A stretch of DNA of 32,456 bases, from positions 1 to 32,456 of the forward strand of contig JAFUCN010000036.1 in the NCBI GenBank assembly GCA_017459665.1, given 5' to 3'. Made by a program: the position numbers and the translations under genes. Within the stretch, counting starts at the first letter, position 1. The number at the start of each line of letters is the position of its first letter. Of this stretch, positions 1 to 9,586 are shown piece after piece. Source of the DNA: Methanobrevibacter sp. (lineage in GTDB: Archaea; Methanobacteriota; Methanobacteria; Methanobacteriales; Methanobacteriaceae). The notes beneath the pieces were generated by a model. That model was not told the DNA's origin and made no database searches. It worked only from the letters and a program-made list of their open reading frames with translations.

Positions 1-1342
1 AGAACTCTTCGTATCCTTTACCGAATGAACGGATATCCATGTAGTAACAGGTTACTTCGGTGTCAGGTTCGTGGTCAGTACATAATTGAGCGTTTTTCAT
101 GGAGTACATGCAACATACTCTGGAACAGTATGGTTTACCGATTTGTTCATCTCTTGAACCTACACAGTGGATAAATGCTACACGTTTAGGTTCGATACCG
201 TCGGAAGGTTTGATTACGTGACCACCAGTAGGACCTGATGCGTTAATCATCCTTTCAATTTCCATAGCGGTAATAACGTTTGAGAAACGTCCGTAACCGT
301 ATTGGTAAATTCCGGATGGGTCGAATGGGTCGTAACCGATTGCAGCTACAATAGTACCGACTTCTAATTCGATTTCTTCAGGTTGTTGGTTGTGGTCGAT
401 TGCGTCTGGTCCACATGCTTGTACACATAAGTTACATTCGATACAGTAGTCTTTATCGATGGTTGCACATAATGGTACAGCTTGAGGGAATGGGATGTAT
501 GCAGCTTTTACCATACCGACACCTTCGTCGTAGTAGTTAGGTATTTCGATAGGACAAGCTTCTTGACAAGATCCACATCCAGTACATAAATCTTCATCAA
601 CGTATCTTGCTTTTTTCTCTACTTTTACTGTGAAGTTTCCGATGTATCCGTCTACTTCTTTAACTTCAGCATAAGAGATTAATTCGATGTTGTCGTGTTT
701 TGCACAGTCTACCATCTTAGGTGCTAAAATACACATTGAACAGTCGAGAGTTGGGAAAGTTTTATCTAATTGTCCCATTCTTCCACCGATAGTTGGGTTT
801 CTTTCTACCATGTAGGTTTTGAATCCCATGTCACCTAAATCTAAAGCGGTTTGAATACCAGCTACTCCACCACCAATAACTAAAGCAGTGTTGTTTACTG
901 CTACTTTAGTAGCTTCTAATGGTTCGAGTAATCTAGCTTTAGCAACAGCCATACGTGTTAAGTCTTTTGCTTTAGCGGTTGCTGCTTCAGGTTCGTTCAT
1001 GTGTACCCAAGAGTCTTGTTCTCTTAAGTTAGCAAATTCAAATAAGAATTTGTTTAATCCTGCTTCTTCTACACATCTACGGAAAGTAGGTTCGTGAAGA
1101 CGAGGGGAACAAGCTGCTACAACAATTCTGTTTAAGTTTTTCTCTTTGATTTCTTCTTGGATCATTGCTTGACCTGGGTCAGAACACATGTATTTGTAAT
1201 CAGTTGCAAATACTACATTAGGTAATGTCTTTGCATATTCTGCAACATCAGGACAGTCAACGACTCCACCAACGTTTACACCACAGTGGCAAACGAAAAC
1301 TCCGATCCTTATTTCTTCGTTATTATTTATTTCTTCTGCCAT
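1..1342 (-). CDS. hdrA: CoB-CoM heterodisulfide reductase iron-sulfur subunit A, partial (C-terminus beyond window)
   Basis: HdrA is the flavin-containing electron-bifurcating subunit of the cytoplasmic HdrABC/MvhADG complex, which reduces the CoM-S-S-CoB heterodisulfide in the last step of methanogenesis. About 447 residues are visible. The N-terminus carries a CHCG motif, then a dinucleotide-binding glycine motif ([15 protein letters not shown], near residue 154). Two [4Fe-4S] ferredoxin motifs follow, [12 protein letters not shown] near residue 254 and [11 protein letters not shown] near residue 301. Cys201 lies in LDCSMCIL, the place where, from memory, some methanogen HdrA proteins have selenocysteine; here the codon is TGT. 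The start ATG at 1342 follows an AAGGTGA Shine-Dalgarno at 1350-1356. No stop is reached before base 1, so the gene is cut by the window edge and not broken. The identification is very secure. Confidence 0.97.
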   Translation of the reverse strand, partial: MAEEINNNEEIRIGVFVCHCGVNVGGVVDCPDVAEYAKTLPNVVFATDYKYMCSDPGQAMIQEEIKEKNLNRIVVAACSPRLHEPTFRRCVEEAGLNKFLFEFANLREQDSWVHMNEPEAATAKAKDLTRMAVAKARLLEPLEATKVAVNNTALVIGGGVAGIQTALDLGDMGFKTYMVERNPTIGGRMGQLDKTFPTLDCSMCILAPKMVDCAKHDNIELISYAEVKEVDGYIGNFTVKVEKKARYVDEDLCTGCGSCQEACPIEIPNYYDEGVGMVKAAYIPFPQAVPLCATIDKDYCIECNLCVQACGPDAIDHNQQPEEIELEVGTIVAAIGYDPFDPSGIYQYGYGRFSNVITAMEIERMINASGPTGGHVIKPSDGIEPKRVAFIHCVGSRDEQIGKPYCSRVCCMYSMKNAQLCTDHEPDTEVTCYYMDIRSFGKGYEEF

Positions 1343-1375
1343 ATAATTCACCTTGTACAAGTCGTGAAAAATATC

Positions 1376-1472
1376 TAATATATATAAAAAATTGCAATTT
1401 TTAAAATAAGTTATAGAATTTTTACATAGTATTAGATATACATATGTAGTAAGAACACACTTATAAAGGTTT
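1376..1472 (-). promoter_or_regulatory. Candidate hdrA promoter region (two TATA boxes)
   Basis: The 299-base gap between the AEC gene and hdrA (1343-1641) is very AT-rich and has no convincing ORF or RNA gene. Read on the minus strand it has two TATA-like boxes. AACCTTTATAAG at 1460-1472 has a good upstream context and would give a leader of roughly 95 bases. A run of TATATATA at 1376-1389 would place the transcript start almost on the Shine-Dalgarno. I favour the upstream box but cannot decide from sequence alone. Confidence 0.4.
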
Positions 1473-1641
1473 CTGAAAAAATCTTAGAGTAAAGTTTATA
1501 TATGAGAAATAAATAACGGACTTATATTAACTTTAAATAAATAAAAAAGATTTAATAAGGATATTTTTGACAAATAAAGAATTAAAATCTATTTTTCGAT
1601 AAATGAAAAATTTAGGTTATAATAAATTTTCAATTTTTTTG

Positions 1642-2547
1642 TTATAATACCATGATAATCAGCGGAAGTGTAATCAAAGAGATTACAGTGTTGATTAAAA
1701 TACAGTCAGATGTCAGCTCATAATCTAACTTGTATGAAATAGCAAGTAACAATGACATCATTCCAGATGGCATTGCGGCCTCAACAATTGATATAGTATG
1801 CTCCAGATTTATTAATCCTATTTGTGAAGCAAATATAAAGGCAACCAGTGGGAAAAATGCCAATTTCATGACTGATGTAAAGGCAATCATTGATTTTGAT
1901 CTAGAAATCGCACCCAAATCAATTGAAAGACCTAATGCAATCATGATTAGTGGAATTGCACCTTGACCTAGATAATTGATGGTGTTTTCTAAAACACTGC
2001 CTATTGGAATGTTTAATATATTAAGAAGAATTCCTAAAATTACAGCCCACAATGGTGGAAACAAAGCAATCTTTTTAACGGATTTTTTAGCAGTACCGCC
2101 AAATTTCAATGTTAATACAAATGAAAGTGCTAAAAATGTGATTAAAGTAGCTATATCACAGAAAATTGCTCTTAAAAAACCGTCCTGACCATAAATTCCT
2201 AAAGTAACTGGATAACCCATAAAAGCGGTGTTAGCTATCATTACTGTAACTAAAACAGACCATAATTTCTTATCATCTAACTTAAACTGTTTTAAAATTA
2301 AATATGAAACAATACCCGTTATTAAAGAAGAAAATAGAATTACAAAAGGCAGTATGCCTAATTTCAAAATCATTGCCAAATCAGCATTATACAATGCATG
2401 GAAAATCATACAAGGCAATAGAATATACATAACTATTTTATTGAATGGATCAATGTCTTTAGAAGAAAGGAAATCTATTCTTTTTAAAAAATAGCCCAAC
2501 CCAATCATTAAAACGATTGATAAAATAGTAATTTCTATTGCATTCAT
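1642..2547 (-). CDS. AEC-family (auxin efflux carrier-like) permease
   Basis: This 301-residue protein is almost entirely hydrophobic, with about ten predicted transmembrane helices and no signal peptide. Length, the N-terminal pattern (LSIVLMIGLGYFLKR, then NKIVMYILLPCMIFHAL) and the C-terminal EAAMPSGMMSLLLA segment match the AEC / membrane transport protein family, whose prokaryotic members export or import organic anions such as malate. The substrate cannot be read from sequence. The ATG at 2547 has no Shine-Dalgarno; a TATA box lies 28 bases upstream (2571-2580), so the mRNA is probably leaderless. It lies between radA and hdrA on the same strand but appears to have its own promoter. Confidence 0.85.
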   Translation of the reverse strand: MNAIEITILSIVLMIGLGYFLKRIDFLSSKDIDPFNKIVMYILLPCMIFHALYNADLAMILKLGILPFVILFSSLITGIVSYLILKQFKLDDKKLWSVLVTVMIANTAFMGYPVTLGIYGQDGFLRAIFCDIATLITFLALSFVLTLKFGGTAKKSVKKIALFPPLWAVILGILLNILNIPIGSVLENTINYLGQGAIPLIMIALGLSIDLGAISRSKSMIAFTSVMKLAFFPLVAFIFASQIGLINLEHTISIVEAAMPSGMMSLLLAISYKLDYELTSDCILINTVISLITLPLIIMVL

Positions 2548-2570
2548 GTTATAAAAGTTAAAAATTAAAA

Positions 2571-2580
2571 GTATATAAAA
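2571..2580 (-). promoter_or_regulatory. TATA box of the AEC permease gene (leaderless start)
   Basis: The minus strand reads TTTTATATAC, centred about 28 bases before the ATG at 2547. Archaeal TATA boxes are centred about 26-27 bases before the transcription start, so transcription would begin at or next to the start codon. This fits the absence of a Shine-Dalgarno sequence. Confidence 0.5.
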
Positions 2581-2586
2581 TTATTG

Positions 2587-2601
2587 AAAAAAAGAAAAAA
2601 A
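2587..2601 (-). terminator. T-rich terminator after radA
   Basis: On the minus strand, immediately after the radA stop codon, there are two T-runs separated by a single C (seven T, C, seven T). Oligo-T tracts without a hairpin are the usual archaeal termination signal. It would end the rpa-radA transcript and separate it from the AEC gene. Confidence 0.5.
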
Positions 2602-2607
2602 TTAAAA

Positions 2608-3543
2608 TTAACTAACGATACCTTCGCTAGTAATTTTAAATACGCATTCACCTTCAGGTAAATGAGGAGAATCCACTAAACGTGCAATTCTTTTTCCAGC
2701 CAAACCTTTTTTAAGCCAAATTCTATAAGTAGAAGCGTGACCTAAAACGTGTCCCCCAATAGCTTTGGTTGGACTTCCAAAGAAGGAATCCGGTTTAGCT
2801 TGTACCTGGTTGGTAATAAATACAGCTACATTGTATGTATTAGCAATTTGTTGAAGGGAGTGTAAATGTTGATTTAATTTTTGTTGTCTTACAGCTAAAG
2901 ACTCTCTTCCAACATATTCTGCTCTGAAATGAGCCATCAATGAATCAACAATGACTAATTTGATATTATTACCGCTTTGAATGAGTTCATTAATCTTATC
3001 TACCATTAAAATTTGGTGAGAAGAGTTGAATGCACGAGCAACATGAATTCTTTGTAAAACTTCTTGAACATCCAATTCAAATCCGTTAGCGATTTGTTCA
3101 ATTCTTTCCGGACGGAAAGTGTTTTCAGTATCGATAAATACACATTCACCATCAAGACCGCCAAGTTCTTCAGGTAATTGAACAGTAACAGCTAATTCAT
3201 GAGAAATTTGACTTTTACCAGATCCAAACTCACCGAATACTTCAGTGATAGATTGGGTTTCAATTCCACCACCAATTAAATCATTGAATTCCTGGCTACC
3301 TACAGTAATGTGACCAACATCTCTTCTTCTTTCAAGTACATCGTATGCAGTTTCAAAATCAATATTTTCAGATCTACGGGCAGCTTCGATAACTTTTTCA
3401 GCTACACCTTCACCAATTTCGGCTTTTACAGATAATTCTTTTGGAGTTGCAGTAGCTAATCTCATCATGTCTGCAAAACCTGCATCTATTAATTTTTCTG
3501 CGGTTTTTTCACCAACACCTGGTAAATCACTTAATTCAACCAT
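2608..3543 (-). CDS. radA: DNA repair and recombination protein RadA
   Basis: RadA is the archaeal RecA/Rad51-family recombinase, which forms ATP-dependent filaments on single-stranded DNA for homologous recombination. The 311-residue protein has an N-terminal helix-hairpin-helix domain ([19 protein letters not shown]), the FxxA subunit-joining motif at residues 63-66 (FETA), a Walker A GEFGSGKS at 104-111, a Walker B LVIVDSL near 200, and the DNA-binding loop region containing [10 protein letters not shown]. An in-frame ATG three codons upstream (3552) lies directly against the AAGGA element. The ATG at 3543 has normal spacing and gives the usual family N-terminus MVELSDLPG, so I chose it. 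It follows rpa after 21 bases and is probably cotranscribed with it, which suits proteins that act on the same DNA. Confidence 0.97.
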   Translation of the reverse strand: MVELSDLPGVGEKTAEKLIDAGFADMMRLATATPKELSVKAEIGEGVAEKVIEAARRSENIDFETAYDVLERRRDVGHITVGSQEFNDLIGGGIETQSITEVFGEFGSGKSQISHELAVTVQLPEELGGLDGECVFIDTENTFRPERIEQIANGFELDVQEVLQRIHVARAFNSSHQILMVDKINELIQSGNNIKLVIVDSLMAHFRAEYVGRESLAVRQQKLNQHLHSLQQIANTYNVAVFITNQVQAKPDSFFGSPTKAIGGHVLGHASTYRIWLKKGLAGKRIARLVDSPHLPEGECVFKITSEGIVS

Positions 3544-3564
3544 AACAACCATTCCTTAATTTAT

Positions 3565-6153
3565 TTAATAATATTTAGATATAATTCTTTTAGGGCTTAA
3601 CCTATTTTCTTCATTGTATTCGTCAAAACTTACATTAGCGATTATCTCAACTGTTATTCCTTCTAAATCTTGAAGTTTATCTTCAATTCCATAACCGTCA
3701 TCAATAAGGCTAATTACTTCTTCTTTTTTCATTCCAAGTAACTCTTCAGCTAAGTTATCAAAGAAGGTAACTTGAATTTCTCCAGTATCATCTTCTATTC
3801 TTGTAGGAATCATGAATAAATAACTTGGCTCATCAAATATGTGACCACAGTTATCACAAACATATTCATCAATTGTTTCCTCTACATTAGCTCTACAATT
3901 TGGACATTTTTTAAGAATAGTTCTTTCAGTGCCAACATCCTTAATTGTACCAGTTACACAGACATTAGTATCATCTTCTCCTAAAGCTTCAATTGGTTTT
4001 GAAACAAAAATCATTTCCATCAATTCTTCTTGAGAAGGTAATTTATTTATTTCGCTTTCACTTGGTTCAAGTACAGCAGTGCTTCTGGTTACAGTAGCTT
4101 CAATACGGTTATCCATGTCTAGACCGAAACGAGGATTTTGCAATTTGATTGCTTGACCGATTTCGAATTCTTTTTGAGCATCTTTATCCCATAAAACAAC
4201 TCTAAGGGAACCAGTATCGTCTGCAATTTCAATATTTCTAACATGACCTTCACTGCCATCATCTCTTTCGAAATCACGAACATCATTTAATTCAATGATT
4301 CTGCCTATAACAATGATGTCTTGGTCATCTTCATCGATGTCATTGATATTTTTGTAATCGTAGAGAGTTTTTTCCAATGTGGATAATTCAGGTATGAACA
4401 TTGCGGATGCCTGTTCTTCAGATAATTTGATTAATCTGGCTCCTCCACCAATGTTTAAATCAACACTATACATTCCAAGTCTGGTTCTTGCATTTTCAAT
4501 TTGGTATGCATCACCGACATTGTATTCCTCTTGAGCTCTTTCATTCCATAAAGATAATCTGACTTTTCCAGATTCATCAGCAAAAAGAATAGATCTGACA
4601 ATACCCACACTACCGTCATCCCTTTGGAATTCATTGGTATCGTCAACAGAAAGAATCCTACCAACAACGTCAAGTTCGATTCCATCATCATCAATTGCAT
4701 AGATTTCTCCAATAGGAGTTGGTCTTAATTCATTTCTTAATGATTCGAATTCATCCAATTCTTCAACTGATAAATTTTGTGGGTTTATTGTGATTTGAGT
4801 ATTGAAGTTAGTGTTCATTGAGTATTGGCTTTGGGTATATTCATCATAACGGACATCACCGCCAATAATTTTAACAATATCTCCTTTGTTTAATGGAAGA
4901 TCTGTGTCATCGCCCCAGACAGTGACTCTTATATCTCCTGTTGAGTCTCTGACATCAAAGTTTCTGAGTTTTCCTTCACTTTGGTCTGTTTTTCTTATAA
5001 ATGTTTTAATGTCCTGGAGCCTTGCAACAATACCTTTGATTGAAACATCTTTCTGTTCGCTTACATCAGCGATAGGGGTGAATTCCTGAGCAATTTCAGG
5101 AACGTCAAAGTCTCCTTTGATTATTCTTCCATCCCAATGGGTAAGTGAAATTTCACTTTCCCCATCTCTGTTTGTCCTTTCACGTGCTTGGGCTTGAAGT
5201 ATTTTAACTGTATCGCCGTCTTCGAGACCTAAATCTTTAATTAACTCAACATTTTTATTCCATAATGTATAGGTGATTTTTCCAGAAGCGTCTTGTAATT
5301 CAAGGGATGCGACTTTTCCTTCTTTTCCATTCTTTTCATAGCTTCTTATTGTTGGAATTCTAACAATTCTTGCGATAATGTTGACTTTGTTTTCAGGTTC
5401 AATATCAGCAATTCTTGTAATTTCTTCTTCGTAAACTGGGAATTTTGAAGGGTCTTCTTCTAAATGTACGACAGTTGATCTTGGCCTTAGGTTTGCTTCA
5501 AGACCGGAATATCCTTCTTTGATGTCTACATTTTTAATCTGAATAATGTCTCCTTCTTTGAAATTCTTAATAAGCTTAATGTTTTGAGTCCAGAATACTG
5601 ACCTTATCACACCAGTATTGTCTTTCAACTCAACATTACAAACTTCACCGCTTGCCCCTTTACGAGTTTTGAATGATCTCGGATTTGAAATTGAAACAAC
5701 CCTACCAGAAATTGTAACATCCCTGCTTCCTTTTTCAAGTTCACTGATTGTGTTAGTAGAATATTCTGGTTTTTCAGAAACTGTTTCAACTTCTTCATCT
5801 TTAAACTCACCTTTAACCATTTTGGCAAAATCAACATCAGCATAAAAAGAAATATCTTCATTTTCTTTTCTGAAATGTTCCATTCTTTTCAGGAAATCTT
5901 CTTCAGATACTTTGTCTTTTACTTCTTCATAGATACTTCTTATTTCATCACTCATGGTTGAAGTTGATTCCTCATTTGAAAGTTCCTGATTAACATCAAT
6001 GCCATGGTTTTTTAAGACTTCACGAGCGCAGTCAACGTCATCTATAAAGTCTATACCAAAGCTTTCACGAACTTCTTCCATTTCAGCGAGGAATGCTTCT
6101 TGTGAAATTTGATCTTGTATTTTTTCGTATAATTCTAAAATTTCTTCTTGCAT
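3565..6153 (-). CDS. rpa: Replication protein A (single-stranded DNA-binding, multi-OB-fold)
   Basis: This is a large (862-residue) archaeal RPA that coats single-stranded DNA in replication and repair. Five OB-fold repeats can be followed by their GRI/GxV strand and DxTGxIRxxxW motif, starting near residues 146, 256, 369, 491 and 614. A sixth, C-terminal OB-like region (about 733-860) contains a zinc finger, CPNC...CDNC, near 749-769, as in eukaryotic RPA70. The first 110 residues are two copies of a short helical module (LYEKIQDQISQEAFLAEME near 8 and IYEEVKDKVSEEDFLKRME near 74). The chain is acidic throughout. The ATG at 6153 has a GAGGGG Shine-Dalgarno and a TATA box upstream. It is probably the first gene of an rpa-radA operon. 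Confidence 0.93.
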   Translation of the reverse strand: MQEEILELYEKIQDQISQEAFLAEMEEVRESFGIDFIDDVDCAREVLKNHGIDVNQELSNEESTSTMSDEIRSIYEEVKDKVSEEDFLKRMEHFRKENEDISFYADVDFAKMVKGEFKDEEVETVSEKPEYSTNTISELEKGSRDVTISGRVVSISNPRSFKTRKGASGEVCNVELKDNTGVIRSVFWTQNIKLIKNFKEGDIIQIKNVDIKEGYSGLEANLRPRSTVVHLEEDPSKFPVYEEEITRIADIEPENKVNIIARIVRIPTIRSYEKNGKEGKVASLELQDASGKITYTLWNKNVELIKDLGLEDGDTVKILQAQARERTNRDGESEISLTHWDGRIIKGDFDVPEIAQEFTPIADVSEQKDVSIKGIVARLQDIKTFIRKTDQSEGKLRNFDVRDSTGDIRVTVWGDDTDLPLNKGDIVKIIGGDVRYDEYTQSQYSMNTNFNTQITINPQNLSVEELDEFESLRNELRPTPIGEIYAIDDDGIELDVVGRILSVDDTNEFQRDDGSVGIVRSILFADESGKVRLSLWNERAQEEYNVGDAYQIENARTRLGMYSVDLNIGGGARLIKLSEEQASAMFIPELSTLEKTLYDYKNINDIDEDDQDIIVIGRIIELNDVRDFERDDGSEGHVRNIEIADDTGSLRVVLWDKDAQKEFEIGQAIKLQNPRFGLDMDNRIEATVTRSTAVLEPSESEINKLPSQEELMEMIFVSKPIEALGEDDTNVCVTGTIKDVGTERTILKKCPNCRANVEETIDEYVCDNCGHIFDEPSYLFMIPTRIEDDTGEIQVTFFDNLAEELLGMKKEEVISLIDDGYGIEDKLQDLEGITVEIIANVSFDEYNEENRLSPKRIISKYY

Positions 6154-6198
6154 ACCAAACCCCTCATAGAAAGTTAATTATTATTTTATGATTGTTAT

Positions 6199-6210
6199 GT
6201 ATATAAAGTA
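6199..6210 (-). promoter_or_regulatory. rpa: TATA box of the rpa-radA operon
   Basis: The minus strand reads TACTTTATATAC, about 50 bases before the rpa ATG. A start about 26 bases downstream would leave a leader of roughly 25 bases containing the GAGGGG ribosome-binding site at 6160-6166. Confidence 0.5.
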
Positions 6211-6310
6211 TTAGAGAGAGCATTTGAAATCTAATCGCCCATATGATTATTAATAAAAAATTCAATATAAATATTACTCAAGTACACAAATGTGAAAAAG
6301 CAGAAAAGTG

Positions 6311-7711
6311 TTAATATGCATTTGGATTTTTCTTAACAGCAGTTTTAATCATTATAGCTAAGTCCAAACCCATGTGCCAGTTTTCTACATACTCAATATC
6401 GTATTGAATACGTTTTTTAATTGATGTATCTCCACGGCATCCATGAATTTGAGCCCATCCAGTCAAACCAGGTCTAACTTGATGTTTAACCATGTATTTT
6501 GGAATATCTTTTTTAAACTGATCTACAAAATATGGTCTTTCAGGCCTTGGACCTACAACGCTCATGTCTCCTTTCAATACATTGAAAAATTGAGGCAATT
6601 CATCAATACTAGTTTTTCTGATAAAGTCTCCAACTCTAGTTTTTCTTGGGTCATCTTTAGTTGTCCATTCGGACTTTTCCTCACTAGGGTCCTGAACCTT
6701 CATACTGCGGAACTTGTACATCATGAAAGGTTTTCCGTTATGGCCGATTCTTTCCTGCTTAAATATAATAGGACCCGGTGATGTCAGTTTAATGGCTATA
6801 GCAGTTAAGATCATGATTGGTGATGTGATAATTATTGCTATAATGGATATTACATAATCGGAAGTGTATTTTAAGAATTTGTTAAAATTATCGTCAAGAG
6901 GAACATACCTGATGTTTATGATTGGAATGTCTTCAATCATGTCAATTGACGGCTGAGCAGGGAAATACCTTATATAATCCGGAATGATTTCCGCTTTAAT
7001 ACCCACACGCTCACAGCTTTCCACTAGCTCATTTATACGATAATAATACATCAACGGAATAGCCAGGACAACTCTGTCATACCTGTTATGACTTAAAATA
7101 TAGTCAATATCCTTAAATGCGCCAATAATTCTGCTTCCTTCAACTTCCATGCCTATATGGCTGGATCTTCCTAAAAATCCGCTGACGACAAAACCCAAAT
7201 AAGGATTCTCCCTAATTCTTCTTGCGAAAGTAAATGCCAAATCATTGTCTCCCACAATCAGAATATGTTTCAGATTTCTATTGTTAACCCTCAAATTCTT
7301 CAGGATGCTTCTGATTGTGAACCTTTCGATAATTCCAAAGAATGTTTCGATTATTGCCAGCAAGAACAGCATTATCCTTGAAAAGTCGGGCTGATTAATA
7401 ATAAACAGGATAGTAACTAGTGTAACAAATGCTACGATATTTACCTTAATAATCTGTGTTGCTTCTGAGAAAATATTCTTATAAGTTCTTCGGGGCTTAT
7501 AAAGACCAAATGCAAAGTATAAAAGTAAATATACAGGAACAACAGCAAATACAAAAAACAGGGCATAAGTCTGATAGCTCAAATGTCCCCCCTGTGAAAA
7601 TAAAGTTGTATTAAATCGTAACCAAAAAGAACAGACAAGAGAGATGGCTATTATCAAAACATCAAGTAATACTAATGTTACATTTAATATCCTTTGATTC
7701 TCCTTTATCAT
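6311..7711 (-). CDS. Polyprenyl-phosphate sugar-1-phosphate transferase (WbaP / EPS glycosylphosphotransferase type)
   Basis: This 466-residue membrane enzyme would start lipid-linked surface polysaccharide synthesis by moving a sugar-1-phosphate from a nucleotide sugar to a polyprenyl phosphate. The N-terminal 130 residues form about four transmembrane helices. A Rossmann-like CoA-binding domain follows (ILIVGDNDLAF). The C-terminal third is the catalytic sugar-transferase domain: a membrane-inserted helix, KQERIGHNGKPFMMYKFRSM, DELPQFFNVLKGDMSVVGPRPE, and RPGLTGWAQIHG. This three-part layout is the long WbaP/CpsE form. The ATG at 7711 follows a TGGTGT element. It is the last gene of the minus-strand glycosyltransferase run. 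The sugar specificity is not readable. Confidence 0.93.
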   Translation of the reverse strand: MIKENQRILNVTLVLLDVLIIAISLVCSFWLRFNTTLFSQGGHLSYQTYALFFVFAVVPVYLLLYFAFGLYKPRRTYKNIFSEATQIIKVNIVAFVTLVTILFIINQPDFSRIMLFLLAIIETFFGIIERFTIRSILKNLRVNNRNLKHILIVGDNDLAFTFARRIRENPYLGFVVSGFLGRSSHIGMEVEGSRIIGAFKDIDYILSHNRYDRVVLAIPLMYYYRINELVESCERVGIKAEIIPDYIRYFPAQPSIDMIEDIPIINIRYVPLDDNFNKFLKYTSDYVISIIAIIITSPIMILTAIAIKLTSPGPIIFKQERIGHNGKPFMMYKFRSMKVQDPSEEKSEWTTKDDPRKTRVGDFIRKTSIDELPQFFNVLKGDMSVVGPRPERPYFVDQFKKDIPKYMVKHQVRPGLTGWAQIHGCRGDTSIKKRIQYDIEYVENWHMGLDLAIMIKTAVKKNPNAY

Positions 7712-7762
7712 GATTACACCAGAAAACTAGTTTTATACTACTTATTTTGTTATCATGACTAA

Positions 7763-8620
7763 TTAAACTTTCTTTTTAAAAATATTCAAAAATAGCTTTA
7801 AAGCGCATAAAAGAGCAATTCCAATATAAACAACTGTATTTACTATAAATGAAGACTCCTCTGCATGATTTTTTTTATAATATATATACATTGCACGGTA
7901 AAACTCATAAATCAGTTTGGATTTCTGTTTTTTGCTGCTTGCACCTTTAAGGTGGGTTATCTTAGACTCACCATAATAGACTATTTTCCAGCCTGATTTT
8001 TTTATTCTATAACATAAATCAATATCCTCGCCATACATGAAGAATGTCTCGTCTAAAAATCCGGCTTCATTTAATGCTTTTGACCTTATAAACATGAACG
8101 CTCCTGTAAGACAGTCGATTTCATAGATTTCATCATCAGGCAGATTGTCCAGGTTATAGTTGTCGTCCTTGCTGTTGGTTGGAATATGAAACAGCCTGAA
8201 AAATGAGTTTTTGACATTTGGAAAACTTCTCTTACATGCCTTGTCAAGTTCTCCATTTTCCAAAAGAACCCTGCAGCCACATGCGCCGACATTATCGTGT
8301 TTTTCCATGTAATAATAAATGTTTTCCAGGGTATTCTCCCACACGATAGTGTCTGAGTTTAAAAGTAGAACATATCTGCCTTGAGCGATGTCCAATGCCT
8401 GATTGTTTCCGGCCGCAAACCCGTTATTTTCGGCTGAAGCTATGAATTTGACCTTATCATTAAAGTAATCCTTTAGTCTGGATAGACTATCATCGCCTGA
8501 TGCATTGTCAACTACAATTATCTCATATGAAAATGGATAATCATATTCTAGAATTGAATTGATGGTATTTTTTGTCAAATCAAAGGTTTGATAGTTTACA
8601 ATAACAACTGAAAGGTCCAT
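7763..8620 (-). CDS. GT2 glycosyltransferase, rhamnosyltransferase-like
   Basis: This 285-residue enzyme would add a sugar to the growing lipid-linked glycan at the inner face of the membrane. It has a GT-A fold of family 2: SVVIVNYQTFDLTKNTINSI at the start, VVDNASGDDS, LLNSDTIVW (the metal/nucleotide-sugar site) and FFMYGEDIDLCYRIKKSGW, a signature shared with WbbL-type rhamnosyltransferases. A C-terminal hydrophobic helix could anchor it. With a complete dTDP-rhamnose pathway nearby, rhamnose is a sensible donor, but this is inference. An in-frame TTG nine bases upstream (8629) lies in the GTTGAT ribosome-binding site, so the ATG at 8620 is preferred. The stop of the preceding gene (8626-8628) overlaps that site, which suggests coupled translation. 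Confidence 0.88.
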   Translation of the reverse strand: MDLSVVIVNYQTFDLTKNTINSILEYDYPFSYEIIVVDNASGDDSLSRLKDYFNDKVKFIASAENNGFAAGNNQALDIAQGRYVLLLNSDTIVWENTLENIYYYMEKHDNVGACGCRVLLENGELDKACKRSFPNVKNSFFRLFHIPTNSKDDNYNLDNLPDDEIYEIDCLTGAFMFIRSKALNEAGFLDETFFMYGEDIDLCYRIKKSGWKIVYYGESKITHLKGASSKKQKSKLIYEFYRAMYIYYKKNHAEESSFIVNTVVYIGIALLCALKLFLNIFKKKV

Positions 8621-8625
8621 TATAA

Positions 8626-9585
8626 TCAACTTTTTAAGAATTTTAAAGTGTTAATTATTAATTTGTATTCTATTTTAAAATAATTTTTTATATTTTTTGA
8701 CTTGAATTTTACTTTGGTTATTCTGCTTCTGCCATTGAGGCCTTCACGAATTCCCGCCAGATAAGTTGAACCGAACCCTTTTCTTACAAAGAAAATATAT
8801 TTGATGAAAAATCCTAAAAATAAGAAAACAAAATTTACAATCTTTAATGGAATCGGAAGATTTTTATAAACCACCCATACATTGTTACGGGCTGCCAGTT
8901 TAACTTTAAATTCATTGTATCTGCTTCCGGATGTTGCGCTTCCAATATGGTAAACAATAGCTTGAGGACATAGCAGGTTTTTATATCCATTGATTTTTGA
9001 TCTTATTGCCAAATCAACATCTTCCATGTATGCAAAAAAGTTATCGTCAAATAAGCCCAAATCTTTTAAAACTGATTTTTTATACATTGCTGCTCCGGCA
9101 CAGCTTGAAAATATCTCCATAACTTCTGTGTATTCATCCGAATGGTGATTTTCACCTGTTTTTTTAGTCCAAGCAAGCAGGTTATATTCATCACCAACGT
9201 CATCGATTAGTTCTTTATTATTATACTGGAGCATTTTCGCTTGTACTGAAAAGATTTCTTCACTAGAAGTTATCAAATTTATTAATTCTTTAATTGATCC
9301 CTTTTTGATTTCTGTGTCATTATTGATTGAAAAAATTAGTTCGTTTTTAGCTTTTAAAATACCCTGATTAACTGCAGGTGCAAAACCAATGTTTTCTGTA
9401 TTTTCAATTAACACCAGAGGAAAACTATAGGAATTATTCTTAAGAAACTCGACACTTCCGTCACTGGACCCATTGTCAACAATGATGACTTCCCCAATGT
9501 GTTCACTGTCCTGGTCAAGTGAATCTAAAAATGTCTTAAGGAATCTTTCCCCGTTATAGTTTGGTGTTACTACAGAAACTTTCAT
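8626..9585 (-). CDS. GT2 glycosyltransferase, rhamnosyltransferase-like
   Basis: This second family-2 glycosyltransferase has 319 residues. Motifs in order: SVVTPNYNGERFLKTFLDSL at the N-terminus, VDNGSSDGSVEFL, SINNDTEI at the donor site, and FFAYMEDVDLAIRSKINGYK followed by a conserved His region (IVYHIGSATSG). A hydrophobic segment (FVFLFLGFFIKYIFFV) and a basic tail at the C-terminus suggest membrane association. It is related to but distinct from its downstream neighbour. The ATG at 9585 is preferred over an in-frame TTG at 9594, which is part of the TTGAT ribosome-binding element. The upstream gene stops one base before its start, so the pair is translationally coupled. Sugar and linkage are unknown. 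Confidence 0.87.
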   Translation of the reverse strand: MKVSVVTPNYNGERFLKTFLDSLDQDSEHIGEVIIVDNGSSDGSVEFLKNNSYSFPLVLIENTENIGFAPAVNQGILKAKNELIFSINNDTEIKKGSIKELINLITSSEEIFSVQAKMLQYNNKELIDDVGDEYNLLAWTKKTGENHHSDEYTEVMEIFSSCAGAAMYKKSVLKDLGLFDDNFFAYMEDVDLAIRSKINGYKNLLCPQAIVYHIGSATSGSRYNEFKVKLAARNNVWVVYKNLPIPLKIVNFVFLFLGFFIKYIFFVRKGFGSTYLAGIREGLNGRSRITKVKFKSKNIKNYFKIEYKLIINTLKFLKS

Positions 9586-9586
9586 T

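Noticed and set aside
888-1097. Plus-strand open frame (69 residues) opposite hdrA
   Set aside because: It is antisense to a well-supported HdrA coding region and has no ribosome-binding site or known similarity.
1343-1641. CRISPR, tRNA or riboswitch in the hdrA upstream gap
   Set aside because: No repeats of even length, no cloverleaf and no known riboswitch core was found by eye.
6443-6781. Plus-strand open frame of 112 residues opposite the sugar transferase gene
   Set aside because: It is a shadow of the conserved catalytic domain on the other strand; composition is unlike neighbouring proteins.
7729-7738. TATA-like box just before the sugar transferase gene
   Set aside because: It would place the transcript start on the ATG although the gene has a ribosome-binding element and follows the upstream GT2 gene closely; operon reading is simpler.
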